Of a stretch of DNA of 48,923 nucleotides, positions 20,101 to 28,888 are shown piece by piece (positions within the stretch are counted from its first letter, which is position 1; each line of letters opens with the position of its first letter). The notes beneath the pieces are model-generated. The model did not search any database and had not been told where the DNA came from. It saw only the letters and a program-made list of their open reading frames with translations. The stretch is from a virus, in IMG/VR virus record IMGVR_UViG_3300030117_004487, positions 1-48,923 of that record. One strand, 5' to 3'. Both the position numbers and the translations under genes were made by a program.

Positions 20101-23100
20101 TCGATCGGTCCTGGAACTTATTTCCCGCATCCCCACAGCGAGTTGTCCGTAAACAGAAAAAAAATACTCGGACATACCGTAGGCAACTCCCCAATTGTTT
20201 TGAGTACCGATGATGAGATCAATAGCTTTATCCAGATAACAGATGTGTTCGGGGATGAGCACAAACTAGTATTCAAAGACAGTGAGACTGCTAGAAAGTA
20301 TCCCGGATCTGAGACTCGTATTGATCGTGGTGCTACTGCTACTTGGACCTGGATTGAATCCGCTGAAGAGGCATCTCAAATTACACTCTTTGCGGCTGGT
20401 GCAGTAAGTGGAATTACATACCGTGCAGTAAATGACGATGGCCCCCATGAAACGGGAGACCTTATCACTGAAGGGGTTGTTGCATTCCGTAGGGGTGACT
20501 CGTCGGGGTCTGTTTCGGATAGGGTCTTGAACTGTGCCTTGCAATTCAAAGCTGCAGTTGAAGGCACCAATGGTCACGGTACCTCCCTGCTAACTGTTGC
20601 TTGCAACGCAGGACAGGTCACGGTGTCCCAGGTCACTAAGGGATCTAGTGGGGAAACTTCCATCTCCTTCAGCACCAGCTCCGATGTTTCTTCCTTTGTA
20701 AAGCAATGCAATCCCATACCTCCCGCTAAATTTACTGGAGGGGTGGAAACTAATGTTTACCACTCTTATATAAATTCTGCTTGGGATTCAGATTCTGATG
20801 CGGCCGACACCCTTAGAGTCAGAAAAATCTACAACTCTATGTTCCATGCCTTTAGAGGTACGGTTGTAGGTACGGATGGCGTATTTATAAATGAGGATGT
20901 AAGTACCTTTGACTCATTAGGTCGAGCACCAAACTCATCACTTCCTTTTGGTAACGCCGGTGCGGGGGGAGGATCTGAACTAAGATATAGTTCTCAAAAT
21001 CTTCCTACCCAACTTACTTCTTTTGCTACTAAGTCTGGAATCACTTTTGCTTGGGGTACGCAAGGTACCTTTGGTGGTGGCACACCTATTGAGGAACAAG
21101 AATGGACAATAGGGTTCTTTTCCAATCTTGGCGGTTCCGTTAATAACCGAATCAAAGTAGAAACAAACATAGAAGGAATTGTTGGACAAGAGGGTTACCC
21201 AGATAGCCCTGAATTTTATGACGGTCTTAGCGATTCAGGTACTACTTCAATATCCTTTGTGACTGGAGCTCCTACAGATGGGGCTACTATCACTCTAAAG
21301 AACACTTACAACCAGGAATTCAAGTTTAGGTTTAATACTTCTTCTACTACGCAAGACGGAAGTAAAGAACTTGTAGGTGCAGATAAGGTTTATACGGTTG
21401 GTATTAAGGACCAAGAAACACCAGCACAAATTGCCCAGGCTTTCTACAAGGTACTAGACAAAGAGAAACGCAATACACGAATTATTCCTACTGTGGTAGG
21501 CACGGTATTTACCTCTATTGATCTTACTCAGCTTGTGCCTGGTGGAGGACCAAACACTCTTATTGAGCCAGATGGCACTGCTTATACAGATGAGGAAAGG
21601 TCACTCTGGGCTTCACAAGAAGGCCATCTGACTATTACTAACGGTAATACTGAAGTGGTCTTGAGTGGTGACAGCACAAACAACATTGTTATATCTAACT
21701 TCTCTGGGGGCACTTCTATATTGGCCCCCCTATATGCCCATAACGATCAAGTGGACAGTGACGTAACGACTGCCTATGGCTTAAATACAAGCGATCAAGA
21801 TAGGTACCTTGCAAAACCCCATTGTTTTATTCCCTTGGGTACACGAACAATGGCCTCTCAAACAAGGAACTTAGACCAAGTAAACATTAAGGGTAGGTAT
21901 GGGGCAAACAATACGATCTTCGACTGTTTCCATATGCCTGGTTCTTACCACGGACGTGCAGTTACAGGAATTGAAAATCCTCATAGGCATCCTGCAAACT
22001 ATCACCCCTTCTCTTTTCTCCAAGATAAAAGAGATGCGACTGCAACTTCCGGAGCTACTCTCTATAACCCTCAATACAAGGTAGTTGTAGAAGGATTAAC
22101 CGTACAAAATGTGGGAGACCCCCACAACGCTTTGCCTGGTCTAGATGCAGATAACATCACTAGAAGGCCAAACCTTGCAGCAGCACAGATCAGGGAAGCA
22201 GAGACTAGGTTTGAAAAGTGTTTCTTCAAAGACAACTCTGCAAGTGCTATTCTTAATATTGACACAAACCGTCTTAGCGTGGACTTTGCTAGGGACTTAG
22301 ACATTAGAGGATGTGTTTTCTGCAACAGCCGTAAGTTTGGTTTTGAACGGTATGAAGAAAACGGTAGATGTCTTGAAACAACCTTTGAGAATACTCCTAC
22401 CCTTACGACCTATGTTTACCACTTAAGTTTGGTAGATCCAGTATGCACTCCTGATGGAGCGGCTGTACAAGATCTGCAAATGGTAGATAACCAGATCGGA
22501 GGAGATGGCCAATGCTTTAACAGGTTTGTAGCAGAGTGTGGTGATTTTGGAGGCTCAGTACTTACGACTTCGTTTACCGATGTTTATGGAGACGTAGACG
22601 TAGCCGAGTTTAATATTAACGATCACGTTCTTCATGCAGGCATCTTGCCTGGAGGTGTAATCTACCCGGGGCAAAGTCCTGTAGCACAGAGTCTCTGTCT
22701 TTACGATGTAGACACAATTCCTCAAGGAGAGTATGTAGACCAGCTGGGCGTAATCAAAGCTTTTGTCTATATGTTCAATGACGCTGATATAGATAAGTTT
22801 GCTGTAGATGTGTTGATGTGCAAGGCGGACGAGAACGGGGAGTTTGAACCTCCCAAGACTGTGGTCCACGGTGCTAACTTGGTTCTTGATAATGGTCCAA
22901 AATCATATGACGGTGCTTACCCAGGTAATGGTTGGACCTCAAAAGTAACTAATGACCAAGGAGGTCAGTTTGCTGCCTTCGTAGATTACGGTCTAAATGA
23001 TGAGGATATTGGTGTAGATGAATTTGTTTTAGAGGTAGATAGAAGTTCTCTTGGCAACAACATTACCAATGCTACTGCTTATCAGGTATCAATTAATATT

Positions 23101-25311
23101 GCTCCTCAGTTCTCTACTTTGCAGTGGCAACCTGGGACCTACAAGATTGTTCTAAGAGTTCGACCGGTGGGCTATCAGGATTTAGATGTTCTTGGTAATG
23201 CTAGAACTGAAGTTGCAAACTTCACTGTACAACCTGACTTCTGTTTCTACGGGATTGACGAGACTCGCGAACAAGTCAAAGACCGCAAGAAGCTGGAAGC
23301 AGGCGACTATGTGTTTGCCTACCAGTTGTATGACAGCAAGAGTGGTAGACGCAGTGCTCTTTCAAAGGTACTCGAGGTAAGGGCATCAGACTTCTCTGCA
23401 CTCATTGGAGAAGACAACCAGACTTCTATTCCTGAGTCAGTATTAGAGGGGGCTACTAAGCACGCAATCCTCGACCTGGTCTACGACTCAGACAAGTACG
23501 ACTACGCTTACATTTACAGGTCTGTAAATACCCGTAACGCTACTGGTACTTTCTCTGCTGGAGTCCTGTCCCTTGACGGACTAATCAAGTTGGCTGACTA
23601 CAACATTGTTGGGCACCAGCCAGAGACTACTACTGCGTTCAAGAGGTCTGCATACGTATATAAGTTGGGAGATCTAGAGTTGATCTACCAGCGTACCTAC
23701 ACCCAGGGTGCTGCGATCTTTGATGAACGTATGCCATTCGGTGGTGAGCTTGACTGGTATGACGGCACACTTCTGATGTCTTCAATCAACAACACCCCCG
23801 TGTCTTCTACGGACACTACGGGCACACAGGTGGTTGAAAGCTTAGGGGAGTTGCGGTGGTCTTCAATGACTGAGAGATCGCCTGAGCTGTTCTCGCCTAT
23901 GGATAGATTTGTACCTTCGATCCCTGCTAATGAGATTATCAACCTGACTCGATTGGGTGGATCGGTAATCGGATTCAGCAAGGACCGCATGTACCATATC
24001 CGTAAGGAGGGTGGCGGAAGTTATGGTTACCTGCGTCTGCTTGAGATGCACGAGGGCTTTGGTACTCCAGGTCAAAATACCGCAGATACCGTTGCGTCTA
24101 CCATCTACTTCCTCACGACCAAGGGCATTAAGGCTGTAGATGCTCAAGGTAAACTCGACGATGTACGGGGATTCGACTACTACATCACCAACGAGTGGGC
24201 AGGTAGTAACTTTGACAACGCCTCTGTAGCCTTCGATCCAATCTCTTCAGTCCTGTATGTGCTCAATCCTGACAAGGAAGAGGCAGCGTGCATGTGGTTC
24301 AACACCGCACGGACTTCTCTCCTGAAGGACATGAACTTCACTCAGGTCAAGAAGGGACCGTGGGTATCCGACCTTGCGGACTACAACTCGTCACTGGTGG
24401 AGCGAGCAATGTTCCTTCAGAACGTGCCTACTACTGCTACTGCAGCTGACGGTGTCTCAGGATACAAGCCTCGCATTGTGGTCCACGACTACGCCTACTC
24501 AAAGACCATCGAGGCTTCTGGGTCCTATAACGGACAGCGTCGTGTAACCATGATGGACGGAAAGGGAGACACTAGGCTTACCCTTCTAGCCAATAGCACC
24601 CACCCTGCCAGCAAGTCCAAGTTGAAGATTGACGTGTCTACCGACCAGGTGGGAGACCAGTGGGTCGGCAGTTACCTCTACGTACTCAATTCCGCCACAG
24701 GATCACTAGTGGGGAATAAGGCCAAGATCCTCGAGATCGTGAATGCCCAGAACCGTACCTACACTTCGACTGATGGCGGAGATACCTACATCATCGTTGA
24801 GGGCACAGACTTCCAGGGTCTGGCTGCTGGCGACCGGGTAGGGATCTCTCCTATCTACTTCAGGTGGATTGGGCACCCGACAGGCATGAGTTCAGACTCG
24901 GGCCAGAAGTTTGCGGGCATCGACTTCCACCGCACAAAGCATCTGGAAGCAGCCGGTGCCAGCTTCATCGATGTCAGTGGACCCCCTTCTACTGACTCTA
25001 CAAATACCGACTCCAAGTACAGGGCTCTCGCTTTCTCGGGGTCTAACCTGACTCCGGCAGAGAAGGTTCTTATCAAGGACTTCTCTGGTGCATTGACCAA
25101 GTCTGTAGCAAACGGAGCCGCAACACATTGGGCAGCCTTTGGTGCCGATACTTCAAGCATTGCTATGCAAGGGTTGTACGGTATCGAAGGTCCAGCACTC
25201 ACTCCTGGACTAGAGGTGTTCTGCCCAGACCTTGATTTCAGATTGTTATCGGTTCTTGTTACTGGTAAGATTTTGTCATCTGACCGCACTAACCGGGGAA
25301 CCGTGGAGTAG
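14131..25311 (+). CDS. giant tail nozzle protein (T7 gp12-like) with inserted beta repeats and beta-helix
   Basis: 3726 residues, ATG 14131 after AAGAGGAACTGAG. Residues 1-107 resemble the start of T7 gp12-type nozzle proteins (GVDGSVQGGLRPFSGFKTVY, then YGYGFVYRAQRQ). Residues about 3038-3726 look like the rest of a nozzle propeller (AGDYVFAYQLYDSKSGRRS, LDWYDGTLLMSS, FLTTKGIKAVDAQGKLDDV, SDLADYNSS). Between them lie more than 2900 residues: Ser/Thr-rich spacers (110-300), beta repeats (about 310-1700), a Cys-containing module (1730-1900), a right-handed beta-helix that starts near 1980-2000 (VTISIGPGTYF) and seems to resume at 2586-2740 (VNIKGRYGANNTIF; VVVEGLTVQNV; DLDIRGCVFCNS), and a beta-sandwich (about 2800-3030). 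It may combine nozzle, side-fibre and depolymerase roles; no separate tail fibre gene is seen. Confidence 0.75.
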   Translation: MANELSTKWTYPLTMVSQDKRVPLPGVLDGYAGELSGVDGSVQGGLRPFSGFKTVYELNFFANSNHNENSFVTDFFPVNFKIDFDSYGYGFVYRAQRQTSAATGSVTFAEKASDGDKVTTTSTDGTKKTYRGYSGSTHGYSTGSTGKADLRFEFLKAAAIGGSIQLVSEDGYTRTYKGVDDGRATNGDYDSTDGTILFNVGGTERRLIADSQELTTTTGTGITTSTPDQLTSASGESGTTGTATTSTEGLTTTDTDTETLVGQTYQDSFQDSNFQVTSYSGGTGTDVPADERYLDTGDGYHPTAGRTTKPLSTINIDSVTSIDGKTVIFADDTKTHTITFDAARSRNSSGIAASTTITQIEKTAATLNGKTVILTDYENTSHTITFDNTINKSESAASATLTVANATSLNGLSIIVEDAGDQTHTISLSTSVTQGNSTTTVAGISGASTTPEVMTSIKKSLELAIAAGLINMTVEQSTGSQLRLTMGTKGTTGNGKVITGTAVSGAKVTVTTFSGGNSGSTHSKAGLADSDGTTLFAVESLAEAIKLAVAASKIKVNVGTPTRTAASATFTFGDTEFDDQNKGTCTLVDAAGTSHTYSIRNDYSASTNDAAEANFTFHTSDYNSVNDASITLVDTDGLTKTFVVKNDFSAAAREAEAEIDLGDTKFDDVNFAEVTITDAVGTGKTYRIRNDYGATTSSKAVMTFTFDASKFNTQNNATLNLVDAAGTGRAYKIKTDYSAVDSQQEFNAGASSDVAAANFVAIVNSANGHNGTLVATASGSTVQVIQNTAGATGNTTITPSFNPYWNSTTSADVPLQFVGGGSVEFNAGANAAAAAENLKIAINSSAGHNGTITATRSGNIVKMVMGTAGSAGNTPITTSHNYDFNDVTDTALPTSFVGGDYIEFNAGASANAAGDNFAIAVNASGLKIDATNTSGAVALVQEVSGSTGNTSITKSSWDSVTQANAPSAFSRGGFAEFNAGASATTAATNFCIEVNKYQGSQIVASSVAGAVTLSQKTGGASGNTTITTDSDWNSCIEGGSMPSTFTTGERSTLRLSMGLEGTAGNSKTITGTNISGGHASASAFSGGALGSTNAIAGILGLTDPGEILTSLRTSLNAAINAKLINYHTLGQSYFDDKFFKILMAESGSEGEGKRITGTAVGTPATGTATIGASVTQANLNGKTFIFPVNAHTITFDDSLSQTSSTSTKAGIKDQTTAQGLLESLHRSTELAIRAGLVVSTEPLGDRVMTIKSKATGTAYNSQNFTGTAVSGGFISSGAFSGGVAGSNITATPFEGGQDISSNLVAASEAASNLKEAIDSKMGHNGKCSASFTFGDTEFNDRNFATIELTDTNGKTVQYRIRNDYGAVSAGTATSARAQFQFTGAILGWNNNGTIKLIDGNNKAVTYTLKVGESADITKNEFEDGANGTEAATNFAAAVNSFYGHNGTITASSSGTDVTLVQTVTGTAGNTSITTANLNCIDATLGDSPPSKFHGGGSIEFNAGANATVAATNLVIAINASTGHNGTIKATNTDGAVTLVQDTPGSESAMERPITDYGFMRLNMNGSAVLPTAFELTAVENYRFTVETFSTSTSGATSPELVITQKTTGTAGHTKITNFNSFAAKLNVKSLASKFEGGNDIMFDVGSSATDSRNNFKTAVDGGTGHSSKFSTSVSEEGSNRTMAMSQAVAGNAGNTDIDISVKPGTIAGPVISKVAFSGGSNREGDIFLDFYHSKCQAWSYGNLIKEGTSSTEKIDVVSTGRVVVVGIRGESPVTFYVTKPECEDSSSEVGTSDACPTTATNNPIGTNTVDCFYDYSIVIETAPGPGVAPDLQGPEVCQTISGGGIGSPGNEQFFNAASVFTTEIPSNLEQCADGTIVLCESLIDEGFYPGNDSVPTGTFSNFPEPLFFRSDETLAEILGYGESDEGVSGFFSSNDLILTSDEEDQPYFSSLPEGSVNQLLRIPEEFGNASSAVQRALNNFKMQEIPEVTISIGPGTYFPHPHSELSVNRKKILGHTVGNSPIVLSTDDEINSFIQITDVFGDEHKLVFKDSETARKYPGSETRIDRGATATWTWIESAEEASQITLFAAGAVSGITYRAVNDDGPHETGDLITEGVVAFRRGDSSGSVSDRVLNCALQFKAAVEGTNGHGTSLLTVACNAGQVTVSQVTKGSSGETSISFSTSSDVSSFVKQCNPIPPAKFTGGVETNVYHSYINSAWDSDSDAADTLRVRKIYNSMFHAFRGTVVGTDGVFINEDVSTFDSLGRAPNSSLPFGNAGAGGGSELRYSSQNLPTQLTSFATKSGITFAWGTQGTFGGGTPIEEQEWTIGFFSNLGGSVNNRIKVETNIEGIVGQEGYPDSPEFYDGLSDSGTTSISFVTGAPTDGATITLKNTYNQEFKFRFNTSSTTQDGSKELVGADKVYTVGIKDQETPAQIAQAFYKVLDKEKRNTRIIPTVVGTVFTSIDLTQLVPGGGPNTLIEPDGTAYTDEERSLWASQEGHLTITNGNTEVVLSGDSTNNIVISNFSGGTSILAPLYAHNDQVDSDVTTAYGLNTSDQDRYLAKPHCFIPLGTRTMASQTRNLDQVNIKGRYGANNTIFDCFHMPGSYHGRAVTGIENPHRHPANYHPFSFLQDKRDATATSGATLYNPQYKVVVEGLTVQNVGDPHNALPGLDADNITRRPNLAAAQIREAETRFEKCFFKDNSASAILNIDTNRLSVDFARDLDIRGCVFCNSRKFGFERYEENGRCLETTFENTPTLTTYVYHLSLVDPVCTPDGAAVQDLQMVDNQIGGDGQCFNRFVAECGDFGGSVLTTSFTDVYGDVDVAEFNINDHVLHAGILPGGVIYPGQSPVAQSLCLYDVDTIPQGEYVDQLGVIKAFVYMFNDADIDKFAVDVLMCKADENGEFEPPKTVVHGANLVLDNGPKSYDGAYPGNGWTSKVTNDQGGQFAAFVDYGLNDEDIGVDEFVLEVDRSSLGNNITNATAYQVSINIAPQFSTLQWQPGTYKIVLRVRPVGYQDLDVLGNARTEVANFTVQPDFCFYGIDETREQVKDRKKLEAGDYVFAYQLYDSKSGRRSALSKVLEVRASDFSALIGEDNQTSIPESVLEGATKHAILDLVYDSDKYDYAYIYRSVNTRNATGTFSAGVLSLDGLIKLADYNIVGHQPETTTAFKRSAYVYKLGDLELIYQRTYTQGAAIFDERMPFGGELDWYDGTLLMSSINNTPVSSTDTTGTQVVESLGELRWSSMTERSPELFSPMDRFVPSIPANEIINLTRLGGSVIGFSKDRMYHIRKEGGGSYGYLRLLEMHEGFGTPGQNTADTVASTIYFLTTKGIKAVDAQGKLDDVRGFDYYITNEWAGSNFDNASVAFDPISSVLYVLNPDKEEAACMWFNTARTSLLKDMNFTQVKKGPWVSDLADYNSSLVERAMFLQNVPTTATAADGVSGYKPRIVVHDYAYSKTIEASGSYNGQRRVTMMDGKGDTRLTLLANSTHPASKSKLKIDVSTDQVGDQWVGSYLYVLNSATGSLVGNKAKILEIVNAQNRTYTSTDGGDTYIIVEGTDFQGLAAGDRVGISPIYFRWIGHPTGMSSDSGQKFAGIDFHRTKHLEAAGASFIDVSGPPSTDSTNTDSKYRALAFSGSNLTPAEKVLIKDFSGALTKSVANGAATHWAAFGADTSSIAMQGLYGIEGPALTPGLEVFCPDLDFRLLSVLVTGKILSSDRTNRGTVE
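14827..14839 (+). repeat. dispersed motif site 4
   Basis: GCTAGTGGGGAAT in the Ser/Thr-rich spacer of the nozzle gene, read A-S-G-E-S. Confidence 0.7.
15060..19260 (+). repeat. protein repeat region of giant nozzle gene
   Basis: Several divergent repeat types alternate. Type 1: EFNAGAxxxAAxNFxxAVN, then GHNGTxxAxxSGxxVxLxQ and GNTxIT, with copies starting near 16363, 16603, 16840, 17059, 18390, 18628 and 19050, plus a late one near 20500. Type 2: FTFGDTEFDDQNxxTxxLxD, then GTxxTYxIRNDYxA, near 15838, 15975, 16110, 16240, 18120 and 18270. Type 3: SLNGKTVIF, then HTITFDxxxS, near 15090, 15230, 15345 and 17660. The DNA copies differ widely, so this is old duplication kept at protein level, not recent tandem repeat expansion. 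Confidence 0.75.
16803..16815 (-). repeat. dispersed motif site 5
   Basis: Bottom-strand copy ACTAGTGGGGAGA in the nozzle repeat region; the top strand encodes L-P-T-S. Confidence 0.7.
20644..20656 (+). repeat. dispersed motif site 6
   Basis: TCTAGTGGGGAAA in the nozzle gene, read S-S-G-E. Confidence 0.7.
24705..24717 (+). repeat. dispersed motif site 7
   Basis: ACTAGTGGGGAAT, an exact consensus copy in the nozzle C-terminal part. It is read S-L-V-G-N, a different frame from sites 4 and 6. Confidence 0.78.
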
Positions 25312-25315
25312 ATCA

Positions 25316-26893
25316 ATGCCACATGAAGCTGGACATTTTGACTGGATGGATGATTTCTACAACTACGGGGGTGGGAACAATCCATTCGATCAGCAGGGGT
25401 TTACGTTCAATCCCCAGGGTATTGCCAATCAGGCAGCACAAAACTACGACCCTAGCAGTGGTCAAACTTTTGAAAGTTATCTAAACCAGCAGTTCCCCTC
25501 AGTTCTCGGACAGATGGGACAGGCACTCGGTCAAGACTTTGAACAGATGAACCTGGCTAACCAGTTTAGCCAGCAGATGCAGCAAGAAGGACTAGAGACT
25601 CTCATGGGGTCTCTTGATGATTTCAGAACTGACTTCGGTGGTTTCCTGGAACAGCTCCAGGGGAGCATGTCTGACATCGAAGAGTCAGACCGCCAAGCAC
25701 TGCAGGACTTTAGTTCGGGCATGGAGGCTGCTATTGGTGACCTGCTTTCTAGTGCAGGCAGCATGAGAGAAGCAGGACAGAGAACCGGAGACGAGCTAAG
25801 AGGATACGGACAAGAGATGCTCGAAGGAGCAGAAGGTATCTCCGACCAATTTATCCGCCGAGCTGAAGATCAAGAACGAAAGCTTGGCGTATTCATGGAG
25901 GAAGCACGAGAGAAGTTCGGCGAGAAGGCTGACGTAATGATGCGTGCAGCCAAAGACTCTCTTGGCACAGTCAAAGAAGCAGCTGCTTCCTTCATAGATA
26001 ACAGCATGGCTTTGGCCCAGTCTCAGGTAGCTGGCATCAATAGATCCAGGCAAGTCGAAAAAGACATGATTGCTATGAACCCTGATATGAATGAAGCACA
26101 GAAGGCTTCTTTGTCTCAGACTCTTGACCGACAGGGTGCAGAGCAATTGCAACAGATTGCCGCAGTCACTGCATTTGGGATCAACCAAACCAAGTATCAA
26201 AACGAGATGGCAATTGCTGGTGCAGAAGCAGCGGTTGGAGGAGTCGCTGGACAAGTTGCCCAGATGACAATTGGTCTCGAGGCTAACCTTGGCCAGGTAA
26301 TGACAAACGTCTTTAGCCTGACTAACCAGATGGTTGCCCAGGGCGTCTCGTTGGAAGAGGGCTTAAAGTCTGAAGCCTACCAGATGATGGGACAAGGGGC
26401 CTTGCAGCAGTTTACTGCAGATATGCAGGCAGCTGGGTTTGAGGCTAAGGCTGCTGAACTCCAAGCAGCACAGCAAAGCCAGGAGTTGTCATTCCAACAG
26501 TTTATGTCTGCGTCACATTCTGAGAACCAGCAATTCTTGGCTAGCTTCTTTATGCAGGGCCAGGCAGCACTTATGCAGGGTGATGCTATGACTGCTGAGT
26601 ACATGGCAAACATGACGGTCAACCCTGTCTCGATGGGTAGCCTTCTTGCATCACTGTTCCAGTTCCAGATGATGGGAATGGAAGCAGGCATTGACTTTAG
26701 TTCTGAAACCGGTTTGGACTTCGGAAGAATGATGGAAGGCTTTAACCCTGAACAGTTCTACAGCCTTACCATGAACAACCCCAACTTTAGTGGAGAGATC
26801 CCTTCCAGTTTTGAGATGGGTATTCCCGATCAGGCAATTCAGAATCTACAGAATCTCATGTCAGGACTTGGGTCGCTTTCGACATTTAGCTAA
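25316..26893 (+). CDS. internal virion protein-like, long helical
   Basis: ATG 25316 lies 5 bp after the nozzle stop with GGAG upstream; an in-frame start inside the nozzle gene is less likely. The 525-residue product is rich in Gln, Met and Ala and almost wholly helical: LGQMGQALGQDFEQMNLANQ, a charged coiled-coil-like stretch about 150-260, and amphipathic Ala/Gly helices after 300 (MAIAGAEAAVGGVAGQVAQM). Such composition is typical of podovirus proteins stored in the head and ejected to form a channel across the cell envelope. Family not identified; context and composition carry the call. Confidence 0.65.
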   Translation: MPHEAGHFDWMDDFYNYGGGNNPFDQQGFTFNPQGIANQAAQNYDPSSGQTFESYLNQQFPSVLGQMGQALGQDFEQMNLANQFSQQMQQEGLETLMGSLDDFRTDFGGFLEQLQGSMSDIEESDRQALQDFSSGMEAAIGDLLSSAGSMREAGQRTGDELRGYGQEMLEGAEGISDQFIRRAEDQERKLGVFMEEAREKFGEKADVMMRAAKDSLGTVKEAAASFIDNSMALAQSQVAGINRSRQVEKDMIAMNPDMNEAQKASLSQTLDRQGAEQLQQIAAVTAFGINQTKYQNEMAIAGAEAAVGGVAGQVAQMTIGLEANLGQVMTNVFSLTNQMVAQGVSLEEGLKSEAYQMMGQGALQQFTADMQAAGFEAKAAELQAAQQSQELSFQQFMSASHSENQQFLASFFMQGQAALMQGDAMTAEYMANMTVNPVSMGSLLASLFQFQMMGMEAGIDFSSETGLDFGRMMEGFNPEQFYSLTMNNPNFSGEIPSSFEMGIPDQAIQNLQNLMSGLGSLSTFS

Positions 26894-26905
26894 CGGATAA
26901 CTTTG

Positions 26906-28888
26906 ATGTCTAGATTTTCTCAACCACAAATGGGCGATGCGATTACTCCTGGGTTCCAGCAGGCAATGGCGGGTGCTTCTCGTTCTGCTGCAAACATTGG
27001 GCAACAGCAACTGCAACGTGAGGCACAGAGCAATAGCCTTGCTATGACCCGTTTTGCAACTCTTCTTGGTTACCAGCAGGCTAGGGAAGATCGACTCTCT
27101 GCTGAAATGATGCACAAGTCTTCTCTTGTCAATGCAGCAGGTATTGCTGCAGACCGAATGGCACACGAGAAGCTGCTCATCAAAGAGCAGAGAGAACACG
27201 ACCTTGCATTCCACAATGCTGTGCAAGCAAAGAACGCAGAAATGATGCGGATGCAACGTGAACTGGAGGAGGCACGAAAGAAACAGGACACCAAAATTAG
27301 TTTTATGCAAGACATGATGCACGGCCCTCGCCATGGAGCAGGTGGTGCAGGAGCGTTGCCAGGAGGCATGGGTGGAGGAGGAATGCAAGGAGGCATGCAA
27401 CCTGGTGGTGGGATCATGGGATCGAATATGCCTTTCCCCACTAGTCAGGAAGAAGTAGAGACTCTGATGGGTAGGATGATGCCGCAGACTGTCACGCTGA
27501 TGGGCAACATGGGTGCTCCTGGCATGGTCTCCTCACAAGTAAACGGTAGATTTTTCGGCAACTTGCTGATGTCTACTGTTACTGGGGAGAGTCCTTTCGA
27601 GGCTAGAAGTGCAGATGATCTTGCAACTTCTACAATGGGCACAGCTTTTTCTAGCGGCATTAGTGCCCTACTGTCCGGAGAGGGAGATAAAGCTATTGAA
27701 GGAATTGGTCAAGGCTTTAGGCAAATGCACCTTCTCTATGGCACAGCTGGATTTGAACGGGTAGAGGGAGAAGTACCTGACCCAGCTGATGTTGGTGAGC
27801 GTGCACTGCGTAACACTATCTTGCCTGGTCTTAGGCAAGAACTGTACCGGGTTGCACGGGGCACTGACTTCGACAACCCCGAACTGGTAGTTGAAAGTAT
27901 CGACACGATCTTCAATATGATTATGCCTTTGATGGCTGGAGGAGACGATTCTCACCGGGTCATCTCTGGGTACACAGACAGTGACGGTACTGCTGTTCCT
28001 GGATCTAGAGACCAACTCCAGAAACTGATTAGGTACTACAGAGAAGAAGAACCAGACTCAAAGAAAGCACAGGCCATGGAAGTAGCCTTGCAAATCTTTG
28101 GTTCTTATACAGAAGACACACGAAGCGTGTTGTCTAGAGGAGAAGGGGTTAGGGGTGCTCTACTGCAAGAGTACATGACTCCTCCCCAACGGGATCCAGA
28201 AACTGGTGCAATCATAGCTCCTGGACAACTAGACAGGACTAAGGTGCCCAAGGAAGACCTGGCACTTGCAGACGCAGTGCATGGTGGTTTCGTAGCTTTC
28301 AACGAGATCTCAAGCTACCTAGTCAAGGGTTTGTATGTAGGACACGAGGACAAGAAAGCCATTGGTCGGGCAGCTTACGAAGTTACACAGTCGTTGGCTT
28401 CTCCCGAAGAAGTGCAGGCAAGTATCAGGCTTATTGCTGCAGGAGACATGGCAGGTGCTCTTGATGCACTTGATGCTTCTGTTGACAAAACTTACCAGGC
28501 AATGATGAAACACGGCAGACTCGTAGACCGCAGTCCCGAAATGGTTGCGGGTATGAACAAGGAACTGTTTGGAGATGCGGGTACTAGGGAGTCAGCCCGT
28601 GCTATTGTCGAGCAGTATGCTGAAAAGTACAGCAGTGCTCTTGACGGGTTTACTCCGAAGTTCAATGCGTCTGGGGAAATCATCAACTTCCCTGCCATTC
28701 CCATGCGTCCTCCTTCAATCAAAGACAGCTTCTATGGTTCTGCAATGCTCGAGGTAGTAGAGAAAGCTGCTCTTACCAAGCTCGGTAAGCAGCACTTGAC
28801 ATCAGGTCCCTCGACTGAAGAACAAGAACTTCAGGCCCAACTTGATGAGTTGGTAGGTGCACCCCTGGAGGTGGACATTGATGAGTAG
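26906..28888 (+). CDS. internal virion protein-like
   Basis: 660 residues from ATG 26906 (MSRFSQPQMGDAIT); a TTG just before it is also in frame. The N-terminal 130 residues are helical (REAQSNSLAMTRFATLLGYQ, then a charged helix MRMQRELEEARKKQ), followed by a Gly/Met-rich linker (GGMGGGGMQGGMQPGGG) and a large mostly helical domain of about 480 residues. No catalytic motif is evident. It sits between two other helical virion-type proteins and is probably part of the ejected internal core. Its 3' end overlaps the next gene by 8 bp. Confidence 0.62.
   Translation: MSRFSQPQMGDAITPGFQQAMAGASRSAANIGQQQLQREAQSNSLAMTRFATLLGYQQAREDRLSAEMMHKSSLVNAAGIAADRMAHEKLLIKEQREHDLAFHNAVQAKNAEMMRMQRELEEARKKQDTKISFMQDMMHGPRHGAGGAGALPGGMGGGGMQGGMQPGGGIMGSNMPFPTSQEEVETLMGRMMPQTVTLMGNMGAPGMVSSQVNGRFFGNLLMSTVTGESPFEARSADDLATSTMGTAFSSGISALLSGEGDKAIEGIGQGFRQMHLLYGTAGFERVEGEVPDPADVGERALRNTILPGLRQELYRVARGTDFDNPELVVESIDTIFNMIMPLMAGGDDSHRVISGYTDSDGTAVPGSRDQLQKLIRYYREEEPDSKKAQAMEVALQIFGSYTEDTRSVLSRGEGVRGALLQEYMTPPQRDPETGAIIAPGQLDRTKVPKEDLALADAVHGGFVAFNEISSYLVKGLYVGHEDKKAIGRAAYEVTQSLASPEEVQASIRLIAAGDMAGALDALDASVDKTYQAMMKHGRLVDRSPEMVAGMNKELFGDAGTRESARAIVEQYAEKYSSALDGFTPKFNASGEIINFPAIPMRPPSIKDSFYGSAMLEVVEKAALTKLGKQHLTSGPSTEEQELQAQLDELVGAPLEVDIDE
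27433..27445 (-). repeat. dispersed motif site 8
   Basis: Bottom-strand copy ACTAGTGGGGAAA; the top strand encodes F-P-T-S in an internal protein gene. Confidence 0.75.
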
